Positions 27,073 to 36,086 of a DNA stretch of 64,000 bases are shown here, in pieces (within the stretch, counting starts at the first letter, position 1; each line of letters starts with the position of its first letter). The stretch is from contig CAVJWU010000002.1 of the NCBI GenBank assembly GCA_963653535.1, forward strand, positions 1 through 64,000, written 5' to 3'. The notes under the pieces were generated by a model. It searched no databases. It worked only from the letters and a program-made list of their open reading frames with translations, and had not been told where the DNA came from. The stretch is from UBA3210 sp963653535 (GTDB lineage Bacteria > Bacillota_I > Bacilli_A > RFN20 > CAG-449). The translations under genes were made by a program, and so were the position numbers.

Positions 27073-29026
27073 TATGTTTTACCTCCTCAACAAAGAAATC
27101 TCCTTTTGTAGAGAAATCAACATTTTCTTTAATCCAAGTATTTCTTCCCGATGGGTCTTTACCCATGAATAATTCAACATATTTAGAAGCAACATCAGCG
27201 TCATTAATTGTTAATTTAATTAATTTACGGTGTTGAGGATCCATTGTTGTAACCCAAAGTTGATCAGCGTTCATTTCACCAAGTCCTTTATAACGGGAAA
27301 TTGTATATCCTCCCCCAACTTTTTTCTTTGCTTCTTCTAGTTCTGTTTGATTCCAAGCATATTCTTCAACGACCTTTTTACCAGTCATTTTCATTACACG
27401 GTATAAAGGAGGACAAGCAACATAAACATGACCTAATTCAATTAAAGGTCTCATTTTCTTATAGAAGAAATTAATTAATAAATTTTGAATGTGGGCTCCA
27501 TCAGTATCAGCATCGGTCATAATAATAACTTTATCGTAACGTAAATTTCTAATATTAAAATCTTTACCAGTACCAGTACCAATTGTATAAGCGAGCGTTG
27601 ATAATTCTTCATTCTTCATAAAGGCATCTTCAGCATCATTAGAAATATTCTTTGGTTTACCTCTTAAAGGTAATAAACCTTGGAAAGATCTATTACGACA
27701 TTTCTTCGCGTTACCTCCAGCAGAATCACCTTCGACGATAAATAATTCATTCTTACGGTAATCTTTCGATTGAGGAGGAACTAGTTTACCTGATAACATC
27801 AAAGTATTTTTTTCATTATCTTTTGGAGAAAGTTTTCTTACTTCATCTTTTGCGCTTCGCGCGGCAAGTCTAGCTTTTTGTGCTTCAAAGATTTTATTGA
27901 CAATCTTAGTCGCATATTCCTTATTTTCAATTAAGTATCTAGTCATATTAGTATAGACTAAATTATCAACTGCAGTTGCCGCATCTGGCGTACCTAATTT
28001 TTCCTTAGTTTGTCCTTCAAATTGAATTTTTTCTTCAGGAATTCTTACCGAAACTACGCAGGAAAGACCTTCTCTAATATCATTTCCATCAAGTTTTGCA
28101 TCACCTTTAAGAAGCTTATTACGATCAATATATTCATTAAATGCTTTAGTTAAGCCAGAACGATAACCACGAACGTGAGAACCTTCCATCGTAGTAAAAA
28201 TGGAGTTAGCGAAAGAATATACTTTTTCTTCATATGAATCAGATAAAAATTGGAAAGCAAATTCTACTTTAATATCTTTAGTATTATCAACAAAATAACC
28301 GATAGGATGAAGGGAAGATTTACCTTGATTCTTTTTATCTAAGTATTCAACAATACCATCTTTATAGAAGAATTCAACTTTTTTATCTTTCACTCTCTCA
28401 TCAATTAAAACGAAACGAACATTAGGACATTGACAAGCGCAGTTATTTAATCTTTCTTCAATTAAATCAAATTTAAATTCTGGTTCAGGTAAAGCCTTTT
28501 TATCAGGCTTAAAAGTAATTGTTGATCCTCTTTTAGTTGTTGGACCAACTTCTTTTGTACCTAAACGTTTATTTCCACCTTCACGATATTCTGCATAATA
28601 TTCTTTTCCATCACGATAAACATTTACTTTTACCCATTCAGAAAGAGCGTTAACGCAAGCAGCTCCAACACCATGTAAACCTGCCGCGGATTTATAGTTA
28701 GATGAATCGAATTTACCTCCCCCATGAAGAGTACAGAAGACGATATCAAGTCCATCCATTTTTTCTTTTTCATTATAATCACATGGAATACCTCTACCTT
28801 CATCAGAAATAGAAATAGAACCATCATTATGTATAATTACGCTAATCTTTTTGCCATAGCCTGCAATAGCTTCATCAATTGAATTATCAATAATTTCCCA
28901 CACTAAGTGATGTGTACCTCTCCAGTCAGTAGAGCCGATATACATACCTGGTCTTTTTTTTACAGGATCAAGTCCTTTTAAAATTTTTAAAGATGAAGCA
29001 GAATAAGAATTTTTATTTTCACTCAT
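27065..29026 (-). CDS. parE: DNA topoisomerase IV subunit B
   Basis: Product of 653 residues, the usual length for Firmicute ParE. GHKL ATPase motifs EIIDNSIDEA and DEGRGIPC, SAAGLHGVGAACVNALS, then the Toprim region with EGDSAGG and MTDADTDGAHI, and a C-terminal RYKGLGEMN. It supplies ATPase and cleavage-metal functions to ParC. RBS AAAGGAG; a TATAAT box about 35 bases upstream lies in the gap shared with divergent plsY. Confidence 0.93.
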   Translation of the reverse strand: MSENKNSYSASSLKILKGLDPVKKRPGMYIGSTDWRGTHHLVWEIIDNSIDEAIAGYGKKISVIIHNDGSISISDEGRGIPCDYNEKEKMDGLDIVFCTLHGGGKFDSSNYKSAAGLHGVGAACVNALSEWVKVNVYRDGKEYYAEYREGGNKRLGTKEVGPTTKRGSTITFKPDKKALPEPEFKFDLIEERLNNCACQCPNVRFVLIDERVKDKKVEFFYKDGIVEYLDKKNQGKSSLHPIGYFVDNTKDIKVEFAFQFLSDSYEEKVYSFANSIFTTMEGSHVRGYRSGLTKAFNEYIDRNKLLKGDAKLDGNDIREGLSCVVSVRIPEEKIQFEGQTKEKLGTPDAATAVDNLVYTNMTRYLIENKEYATKIVNKIFEAQKARLAARSAKDEVRKLSPKDNEKNTLMLSGKLVPPQSKDYRKNELFIVEGDSAGGNAKKCRNRSFQGLLPLRGKPKNISNDAEDAFMKNEELSTLAYTIGTGTGKDFNIRNLRYDKVIIMTDADTDGAHIQNLLINFFYKKMRPLIELGHVYVACPPLYRVMKMTGKKVVEEYAWNQTELEEAKKKVGGGYTISRYKGLGEMNADQLWVTTMDPQHRKLIKLTINDADVASKYVELFMGKDPSGRNTWIKENVDFSTKGDFFVEEVKHNG

Positions 29027-29120
29027 AATCTAGCTCCTTTATCATTTGGATTATATCAAAAAATACTTTAACTTTCTATAATAATAAGTTATTATAATTG
29101 TGATTTTGGAGAAAAAAATT

Positions 29121-29825
29121 ATGATTGGATATGTAATATTAATTCTATTCTATTGTCTATTAATTGGATATTTATTCGGTTCAATTTCAAATGGAATTAT
29201 TCTTTCTAAAAAACTATATAATAAAGATGTACGTGAATATGGTTCACATAATTCCGGCGGAACGAATATGGGTCGAGTCTTTGGCTTAAAAGCTGGATTA
29301 ATTACTATCGTTCTAGATATGGCGAAAACAATTATTCCTTTCTATGCCTGTTATTTAATTATTAAATTCACACCTCTATCTTCAATTATGGAACTTCCAT
29401 TTGATTTAGCGACAATCTCTGCTTTAACATGTGGACTAGGAGGAGTACTTGGACATTGTTTTCCTATCTTTTATCACTTTAAAGGTGGTAAAGCTGTCTC
29501 ATGTATGGCAGGAATTATTATCGCTTCATCATGGGCATTATTAATTATTGGAATTATTATTTTCTTTAGTATATTCTTAACTACTCATAAAGTTTCTTTA
29601 AGTAGTATATGTGCTTCAATAGGAACTGCCTTAAGTTCAATTGCATTAATCTATTTACCATCATGGTTAATGAATGCACATTTAGAAGCTAGTTATTTCT
29701 TTACTGGATTTATGTTAGTTTATGCAACTATATTAATTATTAGACATCGAACAAATATCCAAAGATTATTAAGTGGTACAGAAAAAGAAATATATTTAAC
29801 AAAGAAGAAGAAAAATAACGCTTAA
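29121..29825 (+). CDS. plsY: Glycerol-3-phosphate acyltransferase PlsY
   Basis: Product of 234 residues from the ATG at 29121 (GGAG upstream); an in-frame GTG at 29100 is less likely. Multi-helix membrane protein with the PlsY motifs GSISNGI, SHNSGGTNMGRVFG (glycine-rich loop, about 45-60) and GHCFPIFYHFKGGKAV (about 115-130). It transfers acyl from acyl-phosphate to glycerol-3-phosphate, the first step of phospholipid synthesis. One of only two plus-strand genes; divergent from parE as in Bacillus. Confidence 0.95.
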   Translation: MIGYVILILFYCLLIGYLFGSISNGIILSKKLYNKDVREYGSHNSGGTNMGRVFGLKAGLITIVLDMAKTIIPFYACYLIIKFTPLSSIMELPFDLATISALTCGLGGVLGHCFPIFYHFKGGKAVSCMAGIIIASSWALLIIGIIIFFSIFLTTHKVSLSSICASIGTALSSIALIYLPSWLMNAHLEASYFFTGFMLVYATILIIRHRTNIQRLLSGTEKEIYLTKKKKNNA

Positions 29826-29840
29826 AAGCGTTATTTTTTT
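29813..29840 (+). terminator. Terminator of plsY
   Basis: Stem AATAACGCTT/AAGCGTTATT followed by a T7 run on the plus strand; the stem includes the end of the reading frame. Confidence 0.9.
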
Positions 29841-29842
29841 GT

Positions 29843-29870
29843 AAAAAAAATAAGCTTTTTTCAAGCTTAT
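29843..29870 (-). terminator. Terminator of the yneF-like gene
   Basis: Stem ATAAGCTT/AAGCTTAT with T8 on the minus strand, overlapping the stop codon. It faces the plsY terminator. Confidence 0.85.
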
Positions 29871-30109
29871 TTATATTGATTCATATTTTTCATGACTTGT
29901 TTAATTTGAGCTTCTGAAGGTTTTCTACCCATAGACAAAAACATCGCTCTAATCATTTTTTCATTAATTGGAGGATTCTTTTTTAATTGTCTAGTCATTA
30001 ATGCTCTAGCACCGAAATAACCGCCGACAAGACCAGCGACTAAACCGATAGCGAGATACATAACTGAATCCCAACCAAAACTCATTAAAATATTTATATT
30101 ACTTAACAT
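29867..30109 (-). CDS. yneF: UPF0154 family membrane protein (YneF-like)
   Basis: Product of 80 residues: one N-terminal membrane helix (about 15-38) with GLVGGYFGAR, then a cytoplasmic segment with NPPINEKMIRAMF and MGRKPSEAQIKQVM, which are the conserved blocks of UPF0154. The function is unknown. B. subtilis yneF also lies close to plsY (yneS). RBS GAGGTGA. Confidence 0.9.
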   Translation of the reverse strand: MLSNINILMSFGWDSVMYLAIGLVAGLVGGYFGARALMTRQLKKNPPINEKMIRAMFLSMGRKPSEAQIKQVMKNMNQYK

Positions 30110-30189
30110 ATGTTCACCTCGTATAAATAATAAATGATTTAAACTTATTATTCAAGAATAATAAAATAAATCAAAGTTAATCAATAGTT

Positions 30190-30214
30190 AAAATAAAAGT
30201 GGGTTTCCCCACTT
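30190..30214 (-). terminator. Terminator after efp
   Basis: Stem AAGTGGG/CCCACTT with loop GAAA and a T-rich tail (TTTTATTTT) on the minus strand, 10 bases past the efp stop. Confidence 0.88.
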
Positions 30215-30223
30215 AAAAATTAA

Positions 30224-30781
30224 CTAAGCTCTTGAATCGTAAGAACCATCACTTGTCATAACAATGATCTTTTGACCATTTTCAACGAATAATGGAACTC
30301 TAACTTTTAAACCTGTTTCAGTCATTGCATCTTTCATAGCTTTGTTGACTGTATCACCACGTGTTGCAGGTTCGCATTCTGTAATTAATAAAGTTACTTT
30401 TGCAGGTAATTCAATACCCATAATTTCTCCTTCGTAGAATGTCATTGCGACAACACTTTCAGGAACTAAGAAATTCTTTTCCCATTCTAATCTTTCATGT
30501 GGGACTGAAACTTGTTCATATGTTTCAATATCCATGAAGACATAGCCTGTGCCATCATCATAAAGATATTGCATTTGTTTCTTATCGAGTCTTAAAATTT
30601 CAACTTTATCACCGCCGATAAAAGATAATTCTAATACTGCTCCTGTTCTAACATTTTTTGATTTGATTTTGACTTTCATTTTAGCCATTGCTGTTTTGTT
30701 TAAGTCAATATCGATACATGTGTAAATTTGACCTTCGTATTCAAATGTATTACCAGGTCTTACTTCTGTACAGTTTACCAT
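30224..30781 (-). CDS. efp: Translation elongation factor P with altered tip loop
   Basis: Product of 185 residues with the three EF-P beta-barrel domains; NVRTGAVLE, ERLEWEKNF and TVNKAMKDA-type blocks are in place. EF-P rescues ribosomes stalled at proline runs by reaching the P-site tRNA with a loop in domain I. That loop is usually KPGKG with a (modified) lysine; aligned on the following RTG anchor, this protein reads NKTAMAKMK, putting Met32 where the B. subtilis modified Lys32 would be. Three lysines flank it. So it may work without the usual modification or use a neighbouring lysine. RBS TAGGAGG. Confidence 0.9.
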   Translation of the reverse strand: MVNCTEVRPGNTFEYEGQIYTCIDIDLNKTAMAKMKVKIKSKNVRTGAVLELSFIGGDKVEILRLDKKQMQYLYDDGTGYVFMDIETYEQVSVPHERLEWEKNFLVPESVVAMTFYEGEIMGIELPAKVTLLITECEPATRGDTVNKAMKDAMTETGLKVRVPLFVENGQKIIVMTSDGSYDSRA

Positions 30782-30876
30782 AAATTCCTCCTATAAAACC
30801 TAAAATATTTTACTATATATCAAAATAAAAATAAATTAAAAATTAACTTTACTTTTAAAATTGTGTAAATAAATAC

Positions 30877-31524
30877 TTAAATTTTCTTTAAATACATGTT
30901 CACTTTTAATAATTTTTCATAAGTGAAAGCTTCTCCATGACCAAATAAGCAAGTTGTTTCACTTGGGAAATCGTGTTCTTTAACTTTCTTTAACGAAGAA
31001 AATAATTCACTTTCACTGGCAGTTGGTAAATCATATCGACCAATTGATTCACATAATATAGTGTCACCAGTAAAAAGAAGATTATCTTCTTTAAAATAAA
31101 ACATACATCCACCAAAAGTATGTCCAGGGGTATGAATAACTTCAAAGTTAATATTTTCTAGCGTTACTTCTCCTTCTTCTAATGGAAGAATTTCACAATT
31201 AGGAATGTAATTTTTATATTGAGGTGGACAATCAAAGCGTGAAGAAGAACAATTCTTATTTGGATTCATAATTAAAGGAATCTCTTCTTTATAGGCATAT
31301 ACCTTAACTAACGGAAAATCGTTAATTATTTCATTAATTCCTGAAATATGATCATAATGACCATGTGTTAATAATATAAAAGAAATTCCTCCAATAGAAA
31401 GAATATAATCTTTTACTTTTTTTGAATAAAATCCTGGATCAACAATAAAATTAGTATTATTAATTGAAACGATATATTCATTACAAGAAAACATCTCTTG
31501 ACAAACAAATTTCTTAACTTTCAT
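30877..31524 (-). CDS. Metallo-beta-lactamase-fold hydrolase (glyoxalase II-like)
   Basis: Product of 215 residues with the metal motif THGHYDHISG (HxHxDH, about residues 53-58), a further HTPGHTFGG (about 130), GDTIL and a terminal GHGE. This is the YqgX/hydroxyacylglutathione-hydrolase-like single-domain type. It is cytoplasmic, without a signal peptide; the true thioester substrate is unknown. It stands between efp and rpmG, with RBS TTAGGAG. Confidence 0.85.
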   Translation of the reverse strand: MKVKKFVCQEMFSCNEYIVSINNTNFIVDPGFYSKKVKDYILSIGGISFILLTHGHYDHISGINEIINDFPLVKVYAYKEEIPLIMNPNKNCSSSRFDCPPQYKNYIPNCEILPLEEGEVTLENINFEVIHTPGHTFGGCMFYFKEDNLLFTGDTILCESIGRYDLPTASESELFSSLKKVKEHDFPSETTCLFGHGEAFTYEKLLKVNMYLKKI

Positions 31525-31542
31525 CTTATTTTCTCCTAAAAA

Positions 31543-31564
31543 GAAAAAAAGAGCTTTTTAGCTC
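31543..31564 (-). terminator. Terminator after rpmG
   Basis: Stem GAGCT/AGCTC with an AAAA loop and a T7 run on the minus strand, just past the rpmG stop. Confidence 0.8.
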
Positions 31565-31571
31565 TAATTTC

Positions 31572-31724
31572 TTACTTCTTTTCTTTATGATTTGTCATCT
31601 TATTGCATTTTTTGCAATATTTTTTGATTTCAAATTTTTCTGGGTGATTTCTTTTATTTTTAGTTGTAATGTAGTTTTCATCACCGCATTCTGTACATTT
31701 TAAGATAATATCTTCACGTGGCAT
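31572..31724 (-). CDS. rpmG: 50S ribosomal protein L33 (zinc-ribbon form)
   Basis: Short gene of 50 residues: PREDIILKCTECG start, NYITTKNKRNHPEKFEIKKY middle and CKKCNK end. Two CxxC pairs (C10/C13 and a second near residue 40) make it the zinc-binding C+ type rather than the zinc-free paralogue. RBS GGAGGTGG ahead of the ATG at 31724. Confidence 0.95.
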   Translation of the reverse strand: MPREDIILKCTECGDENYITTKNKRNHPEKFEIKKYCKKCNKMTNHKEKK

Positions 31725-31851
31725 AGTTTTCCACCTCCATTTGTTACCTATGTAAGTTTACCATAGTCAAAATTAAAATACTACAATTATTTTTTAAAAT
31801 AATAATTTTATTATCATTCTATTTATTGTAGAATTATCTTGAGGTATTTAT

Positions 31852-32913
31852 ATGTTAAGAAATGAAACAAATATAGTTAAAATTAAAAATATTGAAATGG
31901 GTGGAGATAATAAAATTCTCATTCAATCGATGTGCAACATTAAAACAGAAAAGGTTAATGAAGTAGTTAATCAAATACATCAATTAGAAAAAGCAGGATG
32001 TGATTTAATTAGAGTTTCTGTCTTAGATGAAAATGATGCTTACGCGATTAAAGATATTGTTAAACAAATTAATATTCCTCTAATCGCAGATATACATTTC
32101 TCTAAGAAATTAGCTTTACTCGCGATTGAAAATGGGGCGAGTAAAATTAGATTAAATCCTGGAAATATTAAAAATGAAGATGATGTAGTTGAAATCATTG
32201 AACTCGCTAAAAAGAACAATGTTGCGATTAGAATCGGCGTTAATTCCGGCTCAGTTCCAAAGGAAATCATTCAATCTAACGATTTAAAAATGTCATCAAA
32301 AATCATGTTAGATTTATTAGATAATTATATTAAAATCTTTGAAAAACATGATTTCCATAATTTAGTTCTCGCATTAAAATCTTCTTCTCCATTAATTACA
32401 TTAGAATGTTATAGACAAGCAGCGAGAAGATATAAATATCCATTACATATCGGAGTAACTGAATCATCAATTAAAGATATCGGTTTAATTAGATCGACAA
32501 TTGCTTTAGCTCCATTACTTATGGAAGGAATTGGAAATACAATTAGAATTTCTCTTTCTGATGATCCAGTCGAAGAAATTTATGCTGCAAAGAGATTACT
32601 TCACGATTTAGGTTTATATAAAGATTATTACACTTTAATTTCTTGTCCAATGTGTGGAAGAACTACTGCAGATACAAAAGACATCGCCACAAAAGTAATG
32701 TCTTTATTAGAACAATATAAACTCAATATCACTGTTGCATGCATGGGATGTGTCGTTAATGGAATTGGCGAAGGTATGCAAGCAGATTTAGGTATTGCCT
32801 GTGCAAAACTAAATACATATGTCATCTTTAAAAAAGGCGAAGTAGTTGAAAGCGTAAATTCCGAAGAATTATTCCCTCATTTTGAAGAACATTTAAAATC
32901 ATTTATTAAGTAG
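31852..32913 (+). CDS. ispG: 4-hydroxy-3-methylbut-2-enyl diphosphate synthase (IspG/GcpE)
   Basis: Product of 353 residues, a TIM barrel followed by the iron-sulfur domain. Cluster residues are in SCPMCGRT (about 265 and 268) and CMGCVVNGIGE (about 300 and Glu 307); the family usually has NGPGE here. IQSMCN near the N-terminus is also typical. It makes HMBPP in the MEP isoprenoid pathway, so this organism uses MEP rather than only mevalonate. Second of the two plus-strand genes; no other MEP gene is in the window. Confidence 0.95.
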   Translation: MLRNETNIVKIKNIEMGGDNKILIQSMCNIKTEKVNEVVNQIHQLEKAGCDLIRVSVLDENDAYAIKDIVKQINIPLIADIHFSKKLALLAIENGASKIRLNPGNIKNEDDVVEIIELAKKNNVAIRIGVNSGSVPKEIIQSNDLKMSSKIMLDLLDNYIKIFEKHDFHNLVLALKSSSPLITLECYRQAARRYKYPLHIGVTESSIKDIGLIRSTIALAPLLMEGIGNTIRISLSDDPVEEIYAAKRLLHDLGLYKDYYTLISCPMCGRTTADTKDIATKVMSLLEQYKLNITVACMGCVVNGIGEGMQADLGIACAKLNTYVIFKKGEVVESVNSEELFPHFEEHLKSFIK

Positions 32914-32936
32914 TCAATAGACTACTTTTTATTTTT
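32909..32936 (+). terminator. Terminator of ispG
   Basis: Stem AGTAGTC/GACTACT with loop AATA and TTTTTATTTTT on the plus strand; it includes the TAG stop. Confidence 0.88.
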
Positions 32937-32940
32937 CAAA

Positions 32941-32962
32941 AATAAAAGACTCTTTCGAGTCT
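32941..32962 (-). terminator. Terminator of the DEAD-type helicase gene
   Basis: Stem AGACTC/GAGTCT with loop GAAA and a TTTTATTTTT tail on the minus strand, overlapping the stop codon. Confidence 0.85.
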
Positions 32963-34325
32963 AATATTCATTTCCATATCCGCCTTTACGAGCATTAGCT
33001 TTCTTTTGTTCACGGATATTCTTTTTAATGATGTCTTTTTTATGATCGTCTTTAGCTTTTTTAACTGCATCACGAATCTTCTTTTTATAACCAGGTTTTA
33101 CCTTTTTAGTTCTAACTTTAGCGATTTCTTTTTTAATTTTAGTTTCTAAGACTTCATTAACTTCTTTTTTCTTTTTGCCAGTAATAGTATCAATTTTCTT
33201 TAATCCTTCATTCTTAAGAACGTAATAATCAAAGTTAATATTCTTATTTTTTGCGATTAACTTATTTAATAAATCCATTTCATCATCATTATAGAAGATA
33301 TATGAATCACCATGTTTATTAAATCGACCAGTTCTACCAGCACGATGATAATAATAATCTAAATCAGTTGGTAAATCTAAAGAAATAATCGTAGAAATAT
33401 CAGGAATATCAATTCCACGAGAAGCAATATCACTACAGATGATCAAATTAAAATCACCTTCTTTAATTCTTCTCATCGTAATCTTTCTTTCACGTGATTC
33501 TAAATCACCTGAAAGTAAAGCACATTTAATTCCGAGTTTATTTAATTCTTTATAAACTTTATCCACACGTGTCTTTTCACTTGCAAAAACCATCGTATAA
33601 TATGGCTTTTCTGTGTTTAAGAAAGTAACGAGTTGTTCGATTGGATCTTTATGTTTTAAATTAACTAAGTGATGCGAAACATTAGAATTAACCTTAGTTT
33701 GCTTATTTATATCAATAATTTCATCTGCGCCGATGAATTTATATGTATCAGAAATAAGATGATTTTTCATCGTTGCAGTAAAGATTAATCTTTGATCAGG
33801 TCTAATTAAGAATAAGAGATCTTTAATATCATTTACATAAGCTTCATCAAGTAACATGTCACATTCATCTAAAACGAACATCTTAATGAATTTATAATCC
33901 ATTTTATTCTTTAAGAAAATATCATGTATTCTTCCAGGAGTACCTATGACAATTTGAGGTTTACTTGAAGTATAACTTACTTTGGATAAATCTTCTTTTT
34001 TATCATTACTAGAAGTTAATAAACCGACTTTAATATCTAATTTACTACCAATATCTAAAGCAAATTTATAAGTTTGAGAAGCTAATTCAACAGTAGGAGA
34101 AATAATTAATGCTTGTACAGCATTATTATCCTTATCAATATTATTAAAGATAGGAATTAAAAATGCATGCGTTTTTCCACTTCCAGTCATTGATTTACAA
34201 ATTAATGACTTTCCTTTAAGTGCCTTAGGTAAGACTGCTTCTTGAATAGGAGTTGGTTCAATATAACCTAACCCTTTTAGCGTCTCAACTAATTCTTTTT
34301 TTAAATTATATGAACCAAAAAACAT
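32961..34325 (-). CDS. DEAD-box family RNA helicase with DECD motif II
   Basis: Product of 454 residues. Q motif PTPIQEAVLP, motif I TGSGKT (about 47-52), motif II written DECD instead of DEAD (about 152-155), motif III TAT instead of SAT, motif VI HRAGRTGR, and a highly basic C-terminal tail (about 385-454) for RNA binding. It resembles CshB-type helicases of Bacilli in ribosome assembly or RNA decay. RBS AGGAGG. It is 9 bases after aspS and may be the last gene of hisS-aspS-helicase. Confidence 0.88.
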   Translation of the reverse strand: MFFGSYNLKKELVETLKGLGYIEPTPIQEAVLPKALKGKSLICKSMTGSGKTHAFLIPIFNNIDKDNNAVQALIISPTVELASQTYKFALDIGSKLDIKVGLLTSSNDKKEDLSKVSYTSSKPQIVIGTPGRIHDIFLKNKMDYKFIKMFVLDECDMLLDEAYVNDIKDLLFLIRPDQRLIFTATMKNHLISDTYKFIGADEIIDINKQTKVNSNVSHHLVNLKHKDPIEQLVTFLNTEKPYYTMVFASEKTRVDKVYKELNKLGIKCALLSGDLESRERKITMRRIKEGDFNLIICSDIASRGIDIPDISTIISLDLPTDLDYYYHRAGRTGRFNKHGDSYIFYNDDEMDLLNKLIAKNKNINFDYYVLKNEGLKKIDTITGKKKKEVNEVLETKIKKEIAKVRTKKVKPGYKKKIRDAVKKAKDDHKKDIIKKNIREQKKANARKGGYGNEY

Positions 34326-34334
34326 AAAACCTCC

Positions 34335-36077
34335 TTAGTTATCTTTCTTTAAATTTAATTTAATTTGTAAATCGTCAAGTTGAGCTTCATCAACTGGCAT
34401 TGGTGCATTTGACATTGGATCAACTGCATTTAAGTTCTTAGGGAATGCGATTACATCTCTAATATTATCGGTATTATTAATTAACATTGAAACTCTATCA
34501 AGTCCTAAAGCAAAACCGCCGTGAGGTGGAACGCCATATTTAAGAGCGTTAACAAAGAAGCCAAATTTTCTTTGAATATCTTCTTCAGTGAAACCTAATA
34601 ATTCAAAGATTGTTTTTTGTTCTTCTTGATCAAAAATTCTTAAAGATCCTCCGCCGGCTTCATAACCATTAATAACAATATCATATGCTGCAGCATAAAC
34701 TTTTTCAGGGTGTTCTTTAAGTAATGGAACATCACGGTCTAATGGTTTAGTAAATGGATGATGGCAAGGAGAAATTTCTTTTGTCTCTTCGTTATAATCA
34801 AATAATGGGAATTCAACAACCCATAAGAAGTCATAACTTAATGGATCATATAAGCCTAATTCTTTACCATATTTAGTTCTTATTGCACCTAAGCAAGAAC
34901 AAACTCTCATTCTAATACCAGCACCGACAATAACTAAATCATTTTCTTTTAATTCTAAAATAGAAGCAAGTTCATTTAATGTTTCTTCCGAGAAAAATTT
35001 ATTTAATGAAGATTCAACCTTATTATTAACAAATTTAAAGAAACCAAATTTACCAATACCGAATTTTTTCGCAGTTAAATCTAAATTATCTTGAACTTTT
35101 CTAGATGTTGATGAAGCAACTCCTGGAATAACAATTGCGCGAATTGTTTTTGCATTCTTATAAGCTTCAAATTCAGTTTTAGAAAGAATATTAGTAACAT
35201 CATGTAATTCAAGACCAAATCTAGTATCTGGTTTATCAGAACCATAAGTATCAATACAATAATCGTATTTTAATCTTCTAAATGGAGTTTGAATATCCAT
35301 TCCTTTTGCTTCTTTCCAAATGTTTTTAATTAAACCTTCACCTAAAGTAAGGATATCTTCTTGGCTAAAGAAAGAACATTCGACATCAACTTGAGTAAAG
35401 TCAGGTTGACGATCAGCACGTAAATCTTCATCTCTAAAGCAACGAGCGACTTGGTAATATCTTTCCATACCACCGACCATTAATAATTGTTTAAATAATT
35501 GAGGTGATTGAGGTAAAGCAAAGAATGATCCAGGTCTAGTTCTTGAAGGGACTAAATAATCCCTTGCTCCTTCAGGAGTAGATAAACATAAAACTGGAGT
35601 TTCAACTTCGATAAATTCATGTGCATCTAAATATTGATGACATGCACGAGAAATTTTCGCTCTATTAATTAAATTTTGTTGCATGCATGGTCTTCTTAAA
35701 TCAAGATAACGATATTTTAATCTTGTATCTTCAAGTGCATCAGTTTCATCAGCAATAATAAATGGAGTTTGTGCAGCCGAATTAACAATCTTAATTTCAC
35801 TTGCAACTACTTCAATTTCTCCTGTAGGAAGTTTCTTATTAGGTGTTTCTTTTTTAGTAACAACACCAGTTACTTCAATAATATATTCTGATTTAATATC
35901 TTTTGCGATGGAGAATTTTTCATCTTCAAATGTAATTTGAGTATATCCCCATCTATCTCTTAAATCGATAAAGACAAGGGAACCTAAATTTCTCTTTTTC
36001 GCAACCCATCCGATTAATGTGACGACTTTACCGACATCAGATAATCTTAATTCACCATTATTATGTGTACGATTCAT
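34335..36077 (-). CDS. aspS: Aspartyl-tRNA synthetase
   Basis: Product of 580 residues, the bacterial type with the GAD insertion domain (about 290-410). N-terminal anticodon-binding OB fold (VTLIGWVAKKRNLG), class II motif 2 (YYQVARCFRDEDLRADRQPD is here as FRDEDLRADRQP) and motif 3 GFALGLDRVSML. It charges tRNA-Asp. Second gene of the T-box-led hisS-aspS operon, 9 bases after hisS. Confidence 0.97.
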   Translation of the reverse strand: MNRTHNNGELRLSDVGKVVTLIGWVAKKRNLGSLVFIDLRDRWGYTQITFEDEKFSIAKDIKSEYIIEVTGVVTKKETPNKKLPTGEIEVVASEIKIVNSAAQTPFIIADETDALEDTRLKYRYLDLRRPCMQQNLINRAKISRACHQYLDAHEFIEVETPVLCLSTPEGARDYLVPSRTRPGSFFALPQSPQLFKQLLMVGGMERYYQVARCFRDEDLRADRQPDFTQVDVECSFFSQEDILTLGEGLIKNIWKEAKGMDIQTPFRRLKYDYCIDTYGSDKPDTRFGLELHDVTNILSKTEFEAYKNAKTIRAIVIPGVASSTSRKVQDNLDLTAKKFGIGKFGFFKFVNNKVESSLNKFFSEETLNELASILELKENDLVIVGAGIRMRVCSCLGAIRTKYGKELGLYDPLSYDFLWVVEFPLFDYNEETKEISPCHHPFTKPLDRDVPLLKEHPEKVYAAAYDIVINGYEAGGGSLRIFDQEEQKTIFELLGFTEEDIQRKFGFFVNALKYGVPPHGGFALGLDRVSMLINNTDNIRDVIAFPKNLNAVDPMSNAPMPVDEAQLDDLQIKLNLKKDN

Positions 36078-36086
36078 ATTTTTCTC

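Noticed and set aside
24430..29026. gyrB-gyrA instead of parE-parC
   Set aside because: Neighbouring divergent plsY and the yneF-like gene, the order parE then parC, and the absence of a clear GyrA box favour topoisomerase IV.
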